Below, one piece after another: positions 55,926 to 64,000 of a stretch of DNA of 64,000 nt. Both the position numbers and the translations under genes were made by a program. Position 1 is the stretch's first letter, and each line of letters begins with the position of its first letter. The stretch covers positions 35,316 to 99,315 of the forward strand of contig NZ_RXWW01000002.1 in assembly GCF_003970495.1 (NCBI RefSeq). Direction: 5' to 3'. Below the pieces are notes generated by a model that saw only the letters and a program-made list of their open reading frames with translations, was not told the origin of the DNA and did no database searches. Source of the stretch: Staphylococcus pasteuri. Its GTDB lineage: Bacteria; Bacillota; Bacilli; Staphylococcales; Staphylococcaceae.

Positions 55926-57483
55926 GACTGTCTCTCCCAAAATGATCTTTAAGTAATATATGGTAAAAGTTCATAAACCAATTAACTACGGTAGGTGTGT
56001 CATCATTATGTCGTCCTGGCACAGCTTTATTCATTAAATGGACATTCTGTTGACTGAATATAGGTAACAAGTCTTCAAACGCAGATTGATCATAGTCATC
56101 GTTTTCCATATAGGTGATTGCAATAGTTGTATCACTAATATGACTATTTGAAAAAATGTTCCAAAATTTATTATCTAATTGTTTTATATGATTTATTTCA
56201 TCTGAGTCAGACAATTGGTAGTCAGATGATAGGGCGATATCTAAAGACGTTTCGAAATCATTAGGTCGCAATAACTTCATATTTTCCGCAATTGTACCAA
56301 CATTGACTAATGGTTTTCCGACATTAATACCTTTAGGATTTAACTGTGCACCATAATATAAAGCGCCAAAAGAACCCATGGATAATCCTGATAAGATTAA
56401 ATCACTTTTATTGAAACCGAGTTGATTTAATGTATCATTAATGACTTGTTTTATACCTTTTTCATAGGTTTCAGATCCTAAATAGAACGCGCCACCTTGA
56501 ATACGTGGATCACTGACTAATAAGAAGGGTGCACCTAATTGTTGCATTAGGTAGAAAGCTTCAAACCCCTCTGCTTCACGATAACCACTAAAATAAACAT
56601 TAAGTGGTGGCTTAAAATCACCAGGATTAAAGTAATAAAAGAATTCTTCTCGCTTTTCATCAACAAAACGTTGGCTACCTAGAAGGAGATGACCAAATTC
56701 AATATGTGACAGACGTTTATGAACTGCACCAATATGAATAGTGCCATTACCTTTCGCTTTGACAGACGTTGAAATATAAGCAGAGTATGGTCTTCGTCTT
56801 AGATAAAATGGCGTTTCAAGTTCTTCTTCGCTCAGTACAAATGTTTCAAGTATACCTTCTTCTGGGTTAAATGATACTAATCTAAAGGTATATTCTAGTG
56901 ATACATCGCCTTCAGTATGAAATTCTGGCCATACTTCTATGACTTTATCTTTATCATAGATAAGATTTTGTTGCCAATTAAGAATAGGTATGAAATGGTC
57001 ACCAAAATCACCTTGGAATTGTATTTCTTTATTTCCAAAGTAAGTCACATTTATATGTTTAGGTGAAAACACATGGGTAAGAGCAGGACTAACCTTATCC
57101 CCATATTGCCCAGGAAATGAAATCGACAATAGTTTATCGTGTAATTCATCAGTTGTATTGTAATGAATAGGGCGGATAAGATATTTTTGTACTAAATCTA
57201 ATTCTTCATATCCACTTGGCCAATAAATTTCATCTACAAGCGTATTATAAGGACGACTAACAATGTTAATTAAGTTAGCTAAATGATCAGTTAAATTGGT
57301 TTGGATAAAGACTAGATCGAATTGTCCATTCTCTTCAACAATTTCCTCAATACTTTCAATATAGTTACTTTCAAATTCGAACAACTTCGGATCAAAGTAA
57401 TCCCAAGATACTTCTGGACTATGGTTAAATAAATGTTCTAAATCAGAACCACCAATTTGTAATGCTTTAAATTTTCGTGGCAT
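55915..57483 (-). CDS. asp2: Accessory Sec acetyltransferase Asp2
   Basis: A 522-residue protein with a C-terminal alpha/beta-hydrolase domain. The nucleophile elbow is SGLSMGSFGALYYG (about residue 363) and the histidine is in PGRHNDDTPTVV (about 494). In streptococci Asp2 acetylates GlcNAc on the adhesin and also aids export. Asp1 and Asp2 genes share one base (TAATG). Confidence 0.91.
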   Translation of the reverse strand: MPRKFKALQIGGSDLEHLFNHSPEVSWDYFDPKLFEFESNYIESIEEIVEENGQFDLVFIQTNLTDHLANLINIVSRPYNTLVDEIYWPSGYEELDLVQKYLIRPIHYNTTDELHDKLLSISFPGQYGDKVSPALTHVFSPKHINVTYFGNKEIQFQGDFGDHFIPILNWQQNLIYDKDKVIEVWPEFHTEGDVSLEYTFRLVSFNPEEGILETFVLSEEELETPFYLRRRPYSAYISTSVKAKGNGTIHIGAVHKRLSHIEFGHLLLGSQRFVDEKREEFFYYFNPGDFKPPLNVYFSGYREAEGFEAFYLMQQLGAPFLLVSDPRIQGGAFYLGSETYEKGIKQVINDTLNQLGFNKSDLILSGLSMGSFGALYYGAQLNPKGINVGKPLVNVGTIAENMKLLRPNDFETSLDIALSSDYQLSDSDEINHIKQLDNKFWNIFSNSHISDTTIAITYMENDDYDQSAFEDLLPIFSQQNVHLMNKAVPGRHNDDTPTVVNWFMNFYHILLKDHFGRDSHAE

Positions 57484-59033
57484 TATTTCTCACCTTCTAA
57501 AAATCGATCAAGTTGTTGGATAATATGACCAGATCCTAAGTCATTAATCATATTAGTGTTATAAGTGTAAGCGTGATTCCAATGCTTTAATGTACTTAAA
57601 AAGTAATCTAATGCAAATGGAACATCATCATATTGATGAATGATATAGCCATTTTCAAGATGTATGACATAACTACCTTGATGAATATTGATTTGAGGAA
57701 TTCTAACACTGATACTTGAAATTTGTAAGTATAAATTAGGTTCATCACTTAAATCTATCACAATTCTTAGACGTGATAATAGTTTAATCAAATCCTCTTC
57801 AAATGGGACTGATTGAATTTGAATCAGTTCTTCAAATTCCTCAGGTTCTTTTGCTTGTACTAATTCTGATTTGGCAAGGTCATTGTCATCAGATTCATTA
57901 TAGCTTTCGTTAACATCATTAATTAAATTCAATAACCATTGCTCAAGTTGCGTAGCATCCTTTTTAGTTAAAATGATTAATCTGTATGATGTATGGCGTT
58001 TAAGATACGTAATTATATGATGTAATACGTTTTGTAAATCATTATCATTCATGTCATCTATCCAAAGACCAATGTAAGTTTCATTTAGTTGACTACTAAG
58101 ATTGGATAATGTTTGAGTATCGAAGGGGGTGAGTCTTAATATTTCAGGACTTAATGATTGATTCGTAATTAGATTTTTCAATGCTTTTTCATTTTCTTTA
58201 GTATCAACAATCCATTTATTACTGTGAGCCATAGTTTGAATAAAGGATTCATCAATTGTATGATTTCGTTTATTAAAAACGGAATAACATACACGAACGT
58301 CAGGTCTGATAGTGTTGAATATTTTATTATGCAAAGTATTTGATGCGACAATAAGTTGATCGTTCGAATTCATTTCATCATTACAGTATGCATTAAAACG
58401 TTCTTCGATTAACTCAACCATTGATGGATAGGAATTTGAATTGAACTTATATTGGTGGTTGGACATAACTTCAACATGGTTTGTTTCGAGATTCTCGCGT
58501 AGAATCACGTCACCAGAAGCGGTTAGATAATCTTGAAATGCCTCTTTACCTTCTGAGTAATAACGTATAGCACTTAAATAACCACGTTCATCGAATATAT
58601 ATCTGCGTACACGTATACTGTTTTCATAATCATCTACTACTATTAGATAGCCATCTTGATTGAAATAAATGCGAGATTCATAGTTATCTTTCATAGCTTG
58701 TATTAAATAAGGTGAATAAAAGAATTCTGTATTCTCAGGCCACTCTAAATCTTCAAATTGAAATGATCGAGATGGTAGTTGATCGAAATCTTGAATCTCA
58801 TCAAATAGTGACCAAACATTCGCTTCATATAAATCATATTTATGCAAAAATAAACGCAAATTTGGGTTAAAACTTAAATGTAAAAGTTTGAAAGGTTCGT
58901 CGTTTTTTTCGTGCATAGACATTAAACTAATAGAATCATCAAATTCAATCATTGCACTTTTTAAGTAAAATGGCTGGTTAAGATTACGCCACCATTTATC
59001 TCCGTTGTACCAAGCTGGAACAAAATATTTCAT
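57483..59033 (-). CDS. asp1: Accessory Sec protein Asp1
   Basis: A 516-residue protein. The N-terminus MKYFVPAWYNGDKWWRN is highly characteristic of Asp1. The remainder is a degenerate GT-B-like fold without catalytic motifs. With Asp2 and Asp3 it escorts the glycosylated adhesin to SecA2. AAGGAG precedes the ATG; it follows secY2 by ten bases. Confidence 0.91.
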   Translation of the reverse strand: MKYFVPAWYNGDKWWRNLNQPFYLKSAMIEFDDSISLMSMHEKNDEPFKLLHLSFNPNLRLFLHKYDLYEANVWSLFDEIQDFDQLPSRSFQFEDLEWPENTEFFYSPYLIQAMKDNYESRIYFNQDGYLIVVDDYENSIRVRRYIFDERGYLSAIRYYSEGKEAFQDYLTASGDVILRENLETNHVEVMSNHQYKFNSNSYPSMVELIEERFNAYCNDEMNSNDQLIVASNTLHNKIFNTIRPDVRVCYSVFNKRNHTIDESFIQTMAHSNKWIVDTKENEKALKNLITNQSLSPEILRLTPFDTQTLSNLSSQLNETYIGLWIDDMNDNDLQNVLHHIITYLKRHTSYRLIILTKKDATQLEQWLLNLINDVNESYNESDDNDLAKSELVQAKEPEEFEELIQIQSVPFEEDLIKLLSRLRIVIDLSDEPNLYLQISSISVRIPQINIHQGSYVIHLENGYIIHQYDDVPFALDYFLSTLKHWNHAYTYNTNMINDLGSGHIIQQLDRFLEGEK

Positions 59034-59043
59034 ACCTTACTCC

Positions 59044-60264
59044 TTACCAATATTTGTTTAAAAATGATTTGTATTTATCAAAATATAAATATGTTCGTAT
59101 TGTTTCTACAATATTAATCGTAATGTAAATCAAAATAATAAATTGAGTGAATATCGAAATTTGTGCTGAAATACCAGATATAAAAATCGAACTGATTAAA
59201 GGTAAACTAATAATAAATCCAATGACAAATGCACCAATTGCACTAATTCGCTTAGCTCTATGATTTAAATAATGTTGGGTCATTTTACCAGGATAAATAC
59301 CTTCAAAATAGTTACCACTTTTCTGGAAATCTTTAGCTATACGTTTCACATTTAACATCATTCTTGATAAACAATAATTTAAAACAATGAGCATCACAAT
59401 GAAAATAATAACGCCTAATGGATTATCCAATTCCAAAAATGAAGGACGATATTTAGCATTACCCGTTATCCATCTACCAGCTAAATGGACTAATACGCCT
59501 ACTAAGAAAAATAATGAAAAGTTAAACATGATTGAGATACTTCCAGCGGGATTTAACTTCCAAGAAACGTAAGTATCTTTTTGAGAAGTACTAATATTCA
59601 TAATATCTTTATAAATCATGTGATATTCAATTAACTCTATAAATAATAAAAGTACAAGTACGATAAAAAGCATAATGCCACCTATGATTATGGTTATTCC
59701 ATCAATATGCTCGAATTGTTTATTTTGAAAAATAGATTTAATAATACTTGCTAATACAATAGGCGTCGGCCCGGCAATTCCATAAACTGTATTTTGATCA
59801 GCTAACCATACAAGTAACATTGTTCCTGTTAATAGGATAAGTAACAATAAAGCAAAGTTTGCATGATATATCATACCTTTATTAATATACTCGCTTAAAA
59901 TGAAATAGCCTTGGATAATGGCTAATAAAATAGTGAAAAAACGTTCTTTGTAACTACGTTCTAGGCGAGTTTGTTTTTGACCTTTTTCAATATCTCTATA
60001 TGTGAGTAAAGTCATGATAATCATTGTAGTTAACCATGGACTTAAACCTAATGAGAATAGATTTAGAGTTGTAATATCGCCACCAACATTTGAAATGGCT
60101 AGATTCAAAAAACCTTGTGAATGTGGTGATGATTTCATGTCAGCAATTTTAATATTACTGCCCAATATGTATATGAAAATAATCATTAGGGTGAAAAGAA
60201 TCCGTTTATATAAAATTTTATATTCAATATTTTTAATGTTTTTGAAGTTCATCTTATTTCCCAT
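59044..60264 (-). CDS. secY2: Accessory Sec channel SecY2
   Basis: A 406-residue polytopic protein with ten predicted helices. ILFTLMIIFIYILGSNIKI replaces the SecY N-terminus and LGLSPWLTTMIIMTLLTY is the helix-2b/3 signature. It forms the dedicated export channel. AAGAAGAGG 6 nt upstream fixes ATG 60264; the frame extends to TTG 60300 but that region is the adhesin terminator stem. Confidence 0.93.
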   Translation of the reverse strand: MGNKMNFKNIKNIEYKILYKRILFTLMIIFIYILGSNIKIADMKSSPHSQGFLNLAISNVGGDITTLNLFSLGLSPWLTTMIIMTLLTYRDIEKGQKQTRLERSYKERFFTILLAIIQGYFILSEYINKGMIYHANFALLLLILLTGTMLLVWLADQNTVYGIAGPTPIVLASIIKSIFQNKQFEHIDGITIIIGGIMLFIVLVLLLFIELIEYHMIYKDIMNISTSQKDTYVSWKLNPAGSISIMFNFSLFFLVGVLVHLAGRWITGNAKYRPSFLELDNPLGVIIFIVMLIVLNYCLSRMMLNVKRIAKDFQKSGNYFEGIYPGKMTQHYLNHRAKRISAIGAFVIGFIISLPLISSIFISGISAQISIFTQFIILIYITINIVETIRTYLYFDKYKSFLNKYW

Positions 60265-60292
60265 AATAATCCTCTTCTTAAAATGATTATAA

Positions 60293-60358
60293 AGAGGCAA
60301 AAGCGCTCATTATTTAGTAGTCATTAAAGTACTTTGAAATAATAATGCTTTCGCCTCT
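60293..60358 (-). terminator. Hairpin between the adhesin gene and secY2 (partial terminator)
   Basis: AGAGGCGAAAGC (minus strand 60358-60347) pairs with 60304-60293 with one mismatch, loop about 42 nt, then a weak T-rich stretch. It likely attenuates adhesin transcripts while letting some read through to secY2. Confidence 0.55.
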
Positions 60359-60370
60359 ATTTTATTTTAC

Positions 60371-63300
60371 TTAGTTATTTTTATCTTCTTTACGATCTTT
60401 TTTATCTTTTCTAGATTTTCTAAATATAGCAAGACCAAAAATCAATGACAATAGTCCAGATAATAATCCTTTAGATTGGTTATCATTTTCACCAGTATTA
60501 GGTAATGCTTCTGAATCATCTTTAGTATTGTGATGTTGTGTTTCAGATGATTGGTGTGTTGGATCAATGATATTTGCCTCACTAGATGATGTACTCATGC
60601 TTGATGAGTTAGATTGAGATGTACTGTCTGATGTTGATGTACTCATACTTTGACTTTGAGATGTAGATGCACTTTCACTTGGTCTAATAGACGAAGATGT
60701 TGATGTGCTACTACTAGTTGAGTTACTACCACTCATTGAATGACTGAATGAGTCACTATGACTTGGTGTTTCAGACGTACTATGGCTATTGCTTGCTGAT
60801 CTACTATCGCTAGTTGAATCACTATGACTTGTTGGTTCAGACGTAGACGTACTAGCACTTGTTGAATCACTGAATGAAGTACTATTTGTATGGCTTTGTG
60901 ACTGACTTATAGATGTTGATGTTGAAGTACTATCAGACGTTGAAGTGCTTGCACTATCGCTTATAGACGTGCTCGTACTATCACTCGTAGATGTACTGTC
61001 AGAGATCGAAGTACTTGTACTAGCAGAGTCGCTTATGGAAGTACTCATACTATTAGATGTGGAAGTACTATCTGAAACAGAAGTGCTTGTACTGTCGCTA
61101 TTAGACGTACTTGTGCTGATAGATGAGCTTTCACTTATAGACATACTAGTTGAAGTACTAGAACTATCAGAAAGTGACGTACTTGTGCTAGTTGAGCCAC
61201 TTAGAGAAGTGCTCGTGCTGCCAGAAAGCGATGTACTTGTGCTAGTAGAACCACTCAATGAAGTACTAGTGCTATCAGAAAGTGACGTACTTGTACTAGT
61301 AGAATCGCTCAATGACGTGCTTGTACTGTCAGAAAGTGACGTGCTCGTGCTAGTAGAACCGCTTAGAGAAGTGCTCGTGCTATCAGACGTTGAAGTACTT
61401 GCACTTGTAGAACCACTCAATGACGTGCTTGTACTGTCAGAAAGTGACGTACTCATACTAGTTGAGCCACTTAGAGAAGTGCTCGTGCTCTCTGATGTTG
61501 AAGTACTTGCACTTGTAGAACCGCTCAATGACGTGCTCGTACTGTCAGAAAGTGACGTACTCATGCTAGTAGAACCGCTTAATGACGTGCTTGTACTATC
61601 CGAAGTAGAAATACTTGTACTAGTCGAACCACTCAATGACGTGCTTGTACTATCCGAAGTAGAAATACTTGTACTAGTCGAACCACTCAATGACGTGCTC
61701 GTACTGTCAGAAAGTGATGTGCTCGTACTAGTAGAACCGCTTAATGACGTGCTTGTACTATCCGAAGTAGAAGTACTTGTACTAGATGACTCACTTAACG
61801 AAGTGCTTGTACTATCAGAAAGTGACGTACTCGTGCTAGCTGAACCACTCAATGACGTACTAGAACTGTCAGAAAGTGACGTGCTCGTACTAGATGATTC
61901 ACTTAACGAAGTGCTCGTACTATCAGAAAGTGACGTACTCGTGCTAGTCGAACCACTCAATGACGTACTTGTACTATCCGAAGTAGAGGCACTATCACTA
62001 GATGAGTCGCTCAATGACGTACTAGAACTGTCAGAAAGTGACGTGCTCGTACTAGATGATTCACTTAGAGAAGTGCTTGTACTATCAGAAAGTGATGTAC
62101 TCGTGCTAGTCGAACCACTCAATGAAGTACTTGTACTATCCGAAGTAGAGGCACTGTCACTAGATGATTCACTCAATGACGTACTAGAACTGTCAGAAAG
62201 TGACGTGCTCGTACTAGTCGAACCACTTAGAGAAGTGCTTGTACTATCAGAAAGTGACGTACTCGTGCTAGCAGAACTGCTTAATGAAGTACTTGTACTA
62301 TCTGAAGTAGAGGCACTATCACTAGAAGACTCACTCAATGACGTACTAGAACTATCAGAAAGCGACGTACTCGTACTAGTTGAACCACTTAGAGAAGTGC
62401 TAGAACTGTCAGAAAGCGACGTACTCGTGCTAGTAGAATCACTTAGTGAAGTGCTTTTGCTAACCGAAGTAGAAGTACTTGTGCTAGATGAACCACTTAG
62501 CGACGTACTAGAACTGTCAGAAAGCGACGTACTCGTACTAGATGAATCGCTTAATGAAGTACTTGTACTATCCGAAGTAGAGGCACTATCACTAGATGAG
62601 TCGCTCAATGATGTACTAGAACTGTCAGAAAGTGACGTACTCGTACTAGTCGAACCGCTCAATGAAGTGCTTGTACTGTCAGAAAGTGACGTGCTCGTAC
62701 TAGTAGAATCACTTTGCGATGTACTAGTGCTCGTACTAGTAGAAGTACTTGTGCTAGCTGATCCACTCAATGAAGTACTCGTACTGTCAGAAAGTGAAGT
62801 ACTTGTACTAGCAGAATCACTTAACGAAGTACTTGTACTATCTGAAATAGAAGTGCTATCACTAGATGAATTGCTCAATGACGTACTAGAACTATCAGAA
62901 AGCGACGTACTCGTGCTTGTCGAACCACTTAGAGAAGTGCTCGTACTAACCGAAGTAGAAGTGCTCACGCTAGATGAGTCGCTCAATGACGTACTAGAAC
63001 TGTCAGAAAGTGACGTACTCGTACTAGATGAACCACTCAATGATGTACTAGTACTACCTGAAGTAGAAGTACTTACACTATTAGATAATGAAGAACTTAT
63101 GCTAGATGATTCACTCATTGATTCGTTCGTACTAGTAGAAAGAGACGTTTGTGTACTAGCTGAGTCACTCATAGAAGTACTAGAACTATCAGAAAGCGAC
63201 GTACTCGTACTAGATGAATCACTTAATGAAGTACTTGCGCTATCAGAAAGCGAAGTACTTGTACTAGCAGAATCACTTAGAGAAGTACTTGTGCTATCAG

Positions 63301-64000
63301 AAGTCGACGTACTTGTACTAGCTGAGTCACTTGTCGATGTGCTTGCACTGTCTGAAAGTGACGTAGAAGTACTCATGCTAGATGAATCACTCACAGACGT
63401 ACTCGTACTAGCAGAAATAGACATACTAGTAGAATTACTTACAGACGTACTTGCACTATCAGATGTCGAAGTGCTTGTACTAGCAGAATCACTCAATGAC
63501 GTACTAGAACTATCAGAGAGTGACGTAGAAGTACTAGTAGAATCACTTAGAGAAGTACTTGTGCTATCAGACGTAGACGTACTTGTACTAGATGAGTCAC
63601 TCGTAGACGTGCTTGCACTGTCAGAAAGCGACGTAGAAGTACTCATACTAGATGAATCACTTACAGACGTGCTCGTGCTGTCAGAGACAGAAGTACTAGC
63701 AGAATCACTTAGAGAAGTACTTGTACTATCGGACGTCGATGTACTTGTACTAGTAGAGTCACTTGTCGACGTGCTTGCACTATCAGAGAGTGATGTTGAT
63801 GTACTAGTCGAATCACTTAGTGAAGCACTTGTACTATCAGACGTAGAAGTACTTGTACTAGTAGAGTCACTTGTCGAAGTGCTTGCACTATCAGAAAGCG
63901 AAGTAGATGTACTAGTACTAGTTGATTCACTTACAGAAGTGCTCGTGCTATCGGAGACAGAAGTACTCAATGAATCACTTGTAGACGTGCTTGCGCTATC
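60371..64000 (-). CDS. sraP: Serine-rich repeat glycoprotein adhesin (SraP/SasA type), 5' end outside window
   Basis: The last 1209 residues of a very large cell-wall adhesin; the frame stays open to the right edge (64000), so signal peptide, ligand-binding region and first repeats are missing. About 1100 residues are Ser at nearly every second position ([15 protein letters not shown] type), the O-GlcNAc acceptor region. The C-terminus has the sortase signal LPNTG (coded at 60491-60505), a hydrophobic helix and a basic tail. The protein is glycosylated by GtfAB, exported by SecA2/SecY2 and anchored by sortase A. SraP of S. aureus binds platelets and sialylated glycans; ligand here unknown. 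Confidence 0.93.
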   Translation of the reverse strand, partial: DSASTSTSDSLSTSVSDSTSTSVSESTSTSTSTSLSDSASTSTSDSTSTSTSTSDSTSASLSDSTSTSTSLSDSASTSTSDSTSTSTSTSDSTSTSLSDSASTSVSDSTSTSVSDSSSMSTSTSLSDSASTSTSDSSSTSTSTSDSTSTSLSDSTSTSTSLSDSSSTSLSDSASTSTSTSDSASTSVSNSTSMSISASTSTSVSDSSSMSTSTSLSDSASTSTSDSASTSTSTSDSTSTSLSDSASTSTSLSDSASTSLSDSSSTSTSLSDSSSTSMSDSASTQTSLSTSTNESMSESSSISSSLSNSVSTSTSGSTSTSLSGSSSTSTSLSDSSSTSLSDSSSVSTSTSVSTSTSLSGSTSTSTSLSDSSSTSLSNSSSDSTSISDSTSTSLSDSASTSTSLSDSTSTSLSGSASTSTSTSTSTSTSQSDSTSTSTSLSDSTSTSLSGSTSTSTSLSDSSSTSLSDSSSDSASTSDSTSTSLSDSSSTSTSLSDSSSTSLSGSSSTSTSTSVSKSTSLSDSTSTSTSLSDSSSTSLSGSTSTSTSLSDSSSTSLSESSSDSASTSDSTSTSLSSSASTSTSLSDSTSTSLSGSTSTSTSLSDSSSTSLSESSSDSASTSDSTSTSLSGSTSTSTSLSDSTSTSLSESSSTSTSLSDSSSTSLSDSSSDSASTSDSTSTSLSGSTSTSTSLSDSTSTSLSESSSTSTSLSDSSSTSLSGSASTSTSLSDSTSTSLSESSSTSTSTSDSTSTSLSGSTSTSTSLSDSTSTSLSGSTSTSISTSDSTSTSLSGSTSTSISTSDSTSTSLSGSTSMSTSLSDSTSTSLSGSTSASTSTSESTSTSLSGSTSMSTSLSDSTSTSLSGSTSASTSTSDSTSTSLSGSTSTSTSLSDSTSTSLSDSTSTSTSLSDSTSTSLSGSTSTSTSLSGSTSTSLSGSTSTSTSLSDSSSTSTSMSISESSSISTSTSNSDSTSTSVSDSTSTSNSMSTSISDSASTSTSISDSTSTSDSTSTSISDSASTSTSDSTSTSTSISQSQSHTNSTSFSDSTSASTSTSEPTSHSDSTSDSRSASNSHSTSETPSHSDSFSHSMSGSNSTSSSTSTSSSIRPSESASTSQSQSMSTSTSDSTSQSNSSSMSTSSSEANIIDPTHQSSETQHHNTKDDSEALPNTGENDNQSKGLLSGLLSLIFGLAIFRKSRKDKKDRKEDKNN
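61392..63066 (-). repeat. sraP: 54-bp (18-aa) tandem repeat array, phase block 1
   Basis: A recurring landmark (the 'gaagtag/tgaagt' Ser-Asp junction) falls at 61392, 61500, 61608, 61662, 61770, 61986, 62148, 62310, 62580, 62850, 62958 and 63066. All spacings are multiples of 54, so the block spans exactly 31 units with no net indel. Neighbouring copies at 61621 and 61675 are identical over 54 bases. A three-unit (162-bp) super-repeat occurs at 61986-62310 and five-unit (270-bp) steps at 62310-62850. Confidence 0.85.
63306..63846 (-). repeat. sraP: 54-bp tandem repeat array, phase block 2
   Basis: The same landmark occurs at 63306, 63468, 63576, 63738 and 63846 with spacings of 162, 108, 162 and 108, giving ten units of 54 bp. 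This block is offset from block 1 by 240 bp (four units plus 24 bp), so the two arrays are out of phase. Confidence 0.75.

Noticed and set aside
60371..64000. CRISPR-like or satellite array
   Set aside because: Repeats are coding throughout on the minus strand, without spacers; they encode the Ser-rich adhesin.

Overview
The window is a low-GC, AT-rich Firmicute chromosome segment that reads throughout as Staphylococcus. Three blocks point there: a complete staphylopine operon (cntKLM-cntABCDFE); an arginine deiminase operon in the order arcABDCR; and an accessory Sec locus, sraP-secY2-asp1-asp2-asp3-secA2-gtfA-gtfB. An IsaB-like antigen and a Lpl-family (tandem lipoprotein) gene agree. Where I can recall S. 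aureus proteins (formate dehydrogenase, IsaB, Lpl), the sequences here are clearly diverged, so a coagulase-negative species is likely. I cannot name the species from sequence alone. There are no rRNA, tRNA, insertion sequence, phage or CRISPR signals.

Layout. 1-11.7 kb is a patchwork of single genes: the tail of an amidohydrolase, an M20 peptidase, a methyltransferase, isaB, a Ser/Asp-rich lipoprotein, a PTS-EIIC/PfoR-like membrane protein, a hexapeptide acetyltransferase, brnQ, an MFS carrier and an isochorismatase-like hydrolase. Most are closed by strong hairpin terminators. 11.8-20 kb holds a DUF2294 gene, NAD formate dehydrogenase (fdh), a SnoaL-like/amidohydrolase pair, the ribose genes rbsU-rbsD-rbsK, and a marR-quinone oxidoreductase-DJ-1 operon whose promoter carries a 33-bp perfect palindrome. 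20-22.6 kb is an ABC-2 exporter divergent from its TetR regulator.

22.8-32.2 kb is the staphylopine system. CntK, CntL and CntM make the metallophore, CntE exports it, and CntABCDF re-imports the metal complex. Its promoter carries recognisable Fur and Zur boxes around a consensus -35/-10. 32.4-35.1 kb has an HD-domain protein, a CPBP protease, a decayed gene and a Lpl-like protein without a lipobox cysteine. 35.4-43.4 kb is the glutathione import system (gisBCD-ggt, with gisA divergent). 43.6-50 kb is arcABDCR with a divergent argR. The arcA promoter has a Crp/Fnr-type dyad centred exactly at -41.5 of the predicted start and a cre box over the -10. 50-64 kb is the accessory Sec/glycosylation locus feeding the serine-rich adhesin, which runs off the right edge.

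The main systems are all known families: metal acquisition, sulfur/glutathione acquisition, arginine fermentation, and glycosylated adhesin export. I found no clearly new multi-gene system. The most useful new observations are regulatory architecture (cnt, arcA, marR operators), the strict 54-bp phase structure of the adhesin repeats, the extended permeases of the glutathione importer, the divergent gisA, and two C-rich transcript tails that could be small RNAs.
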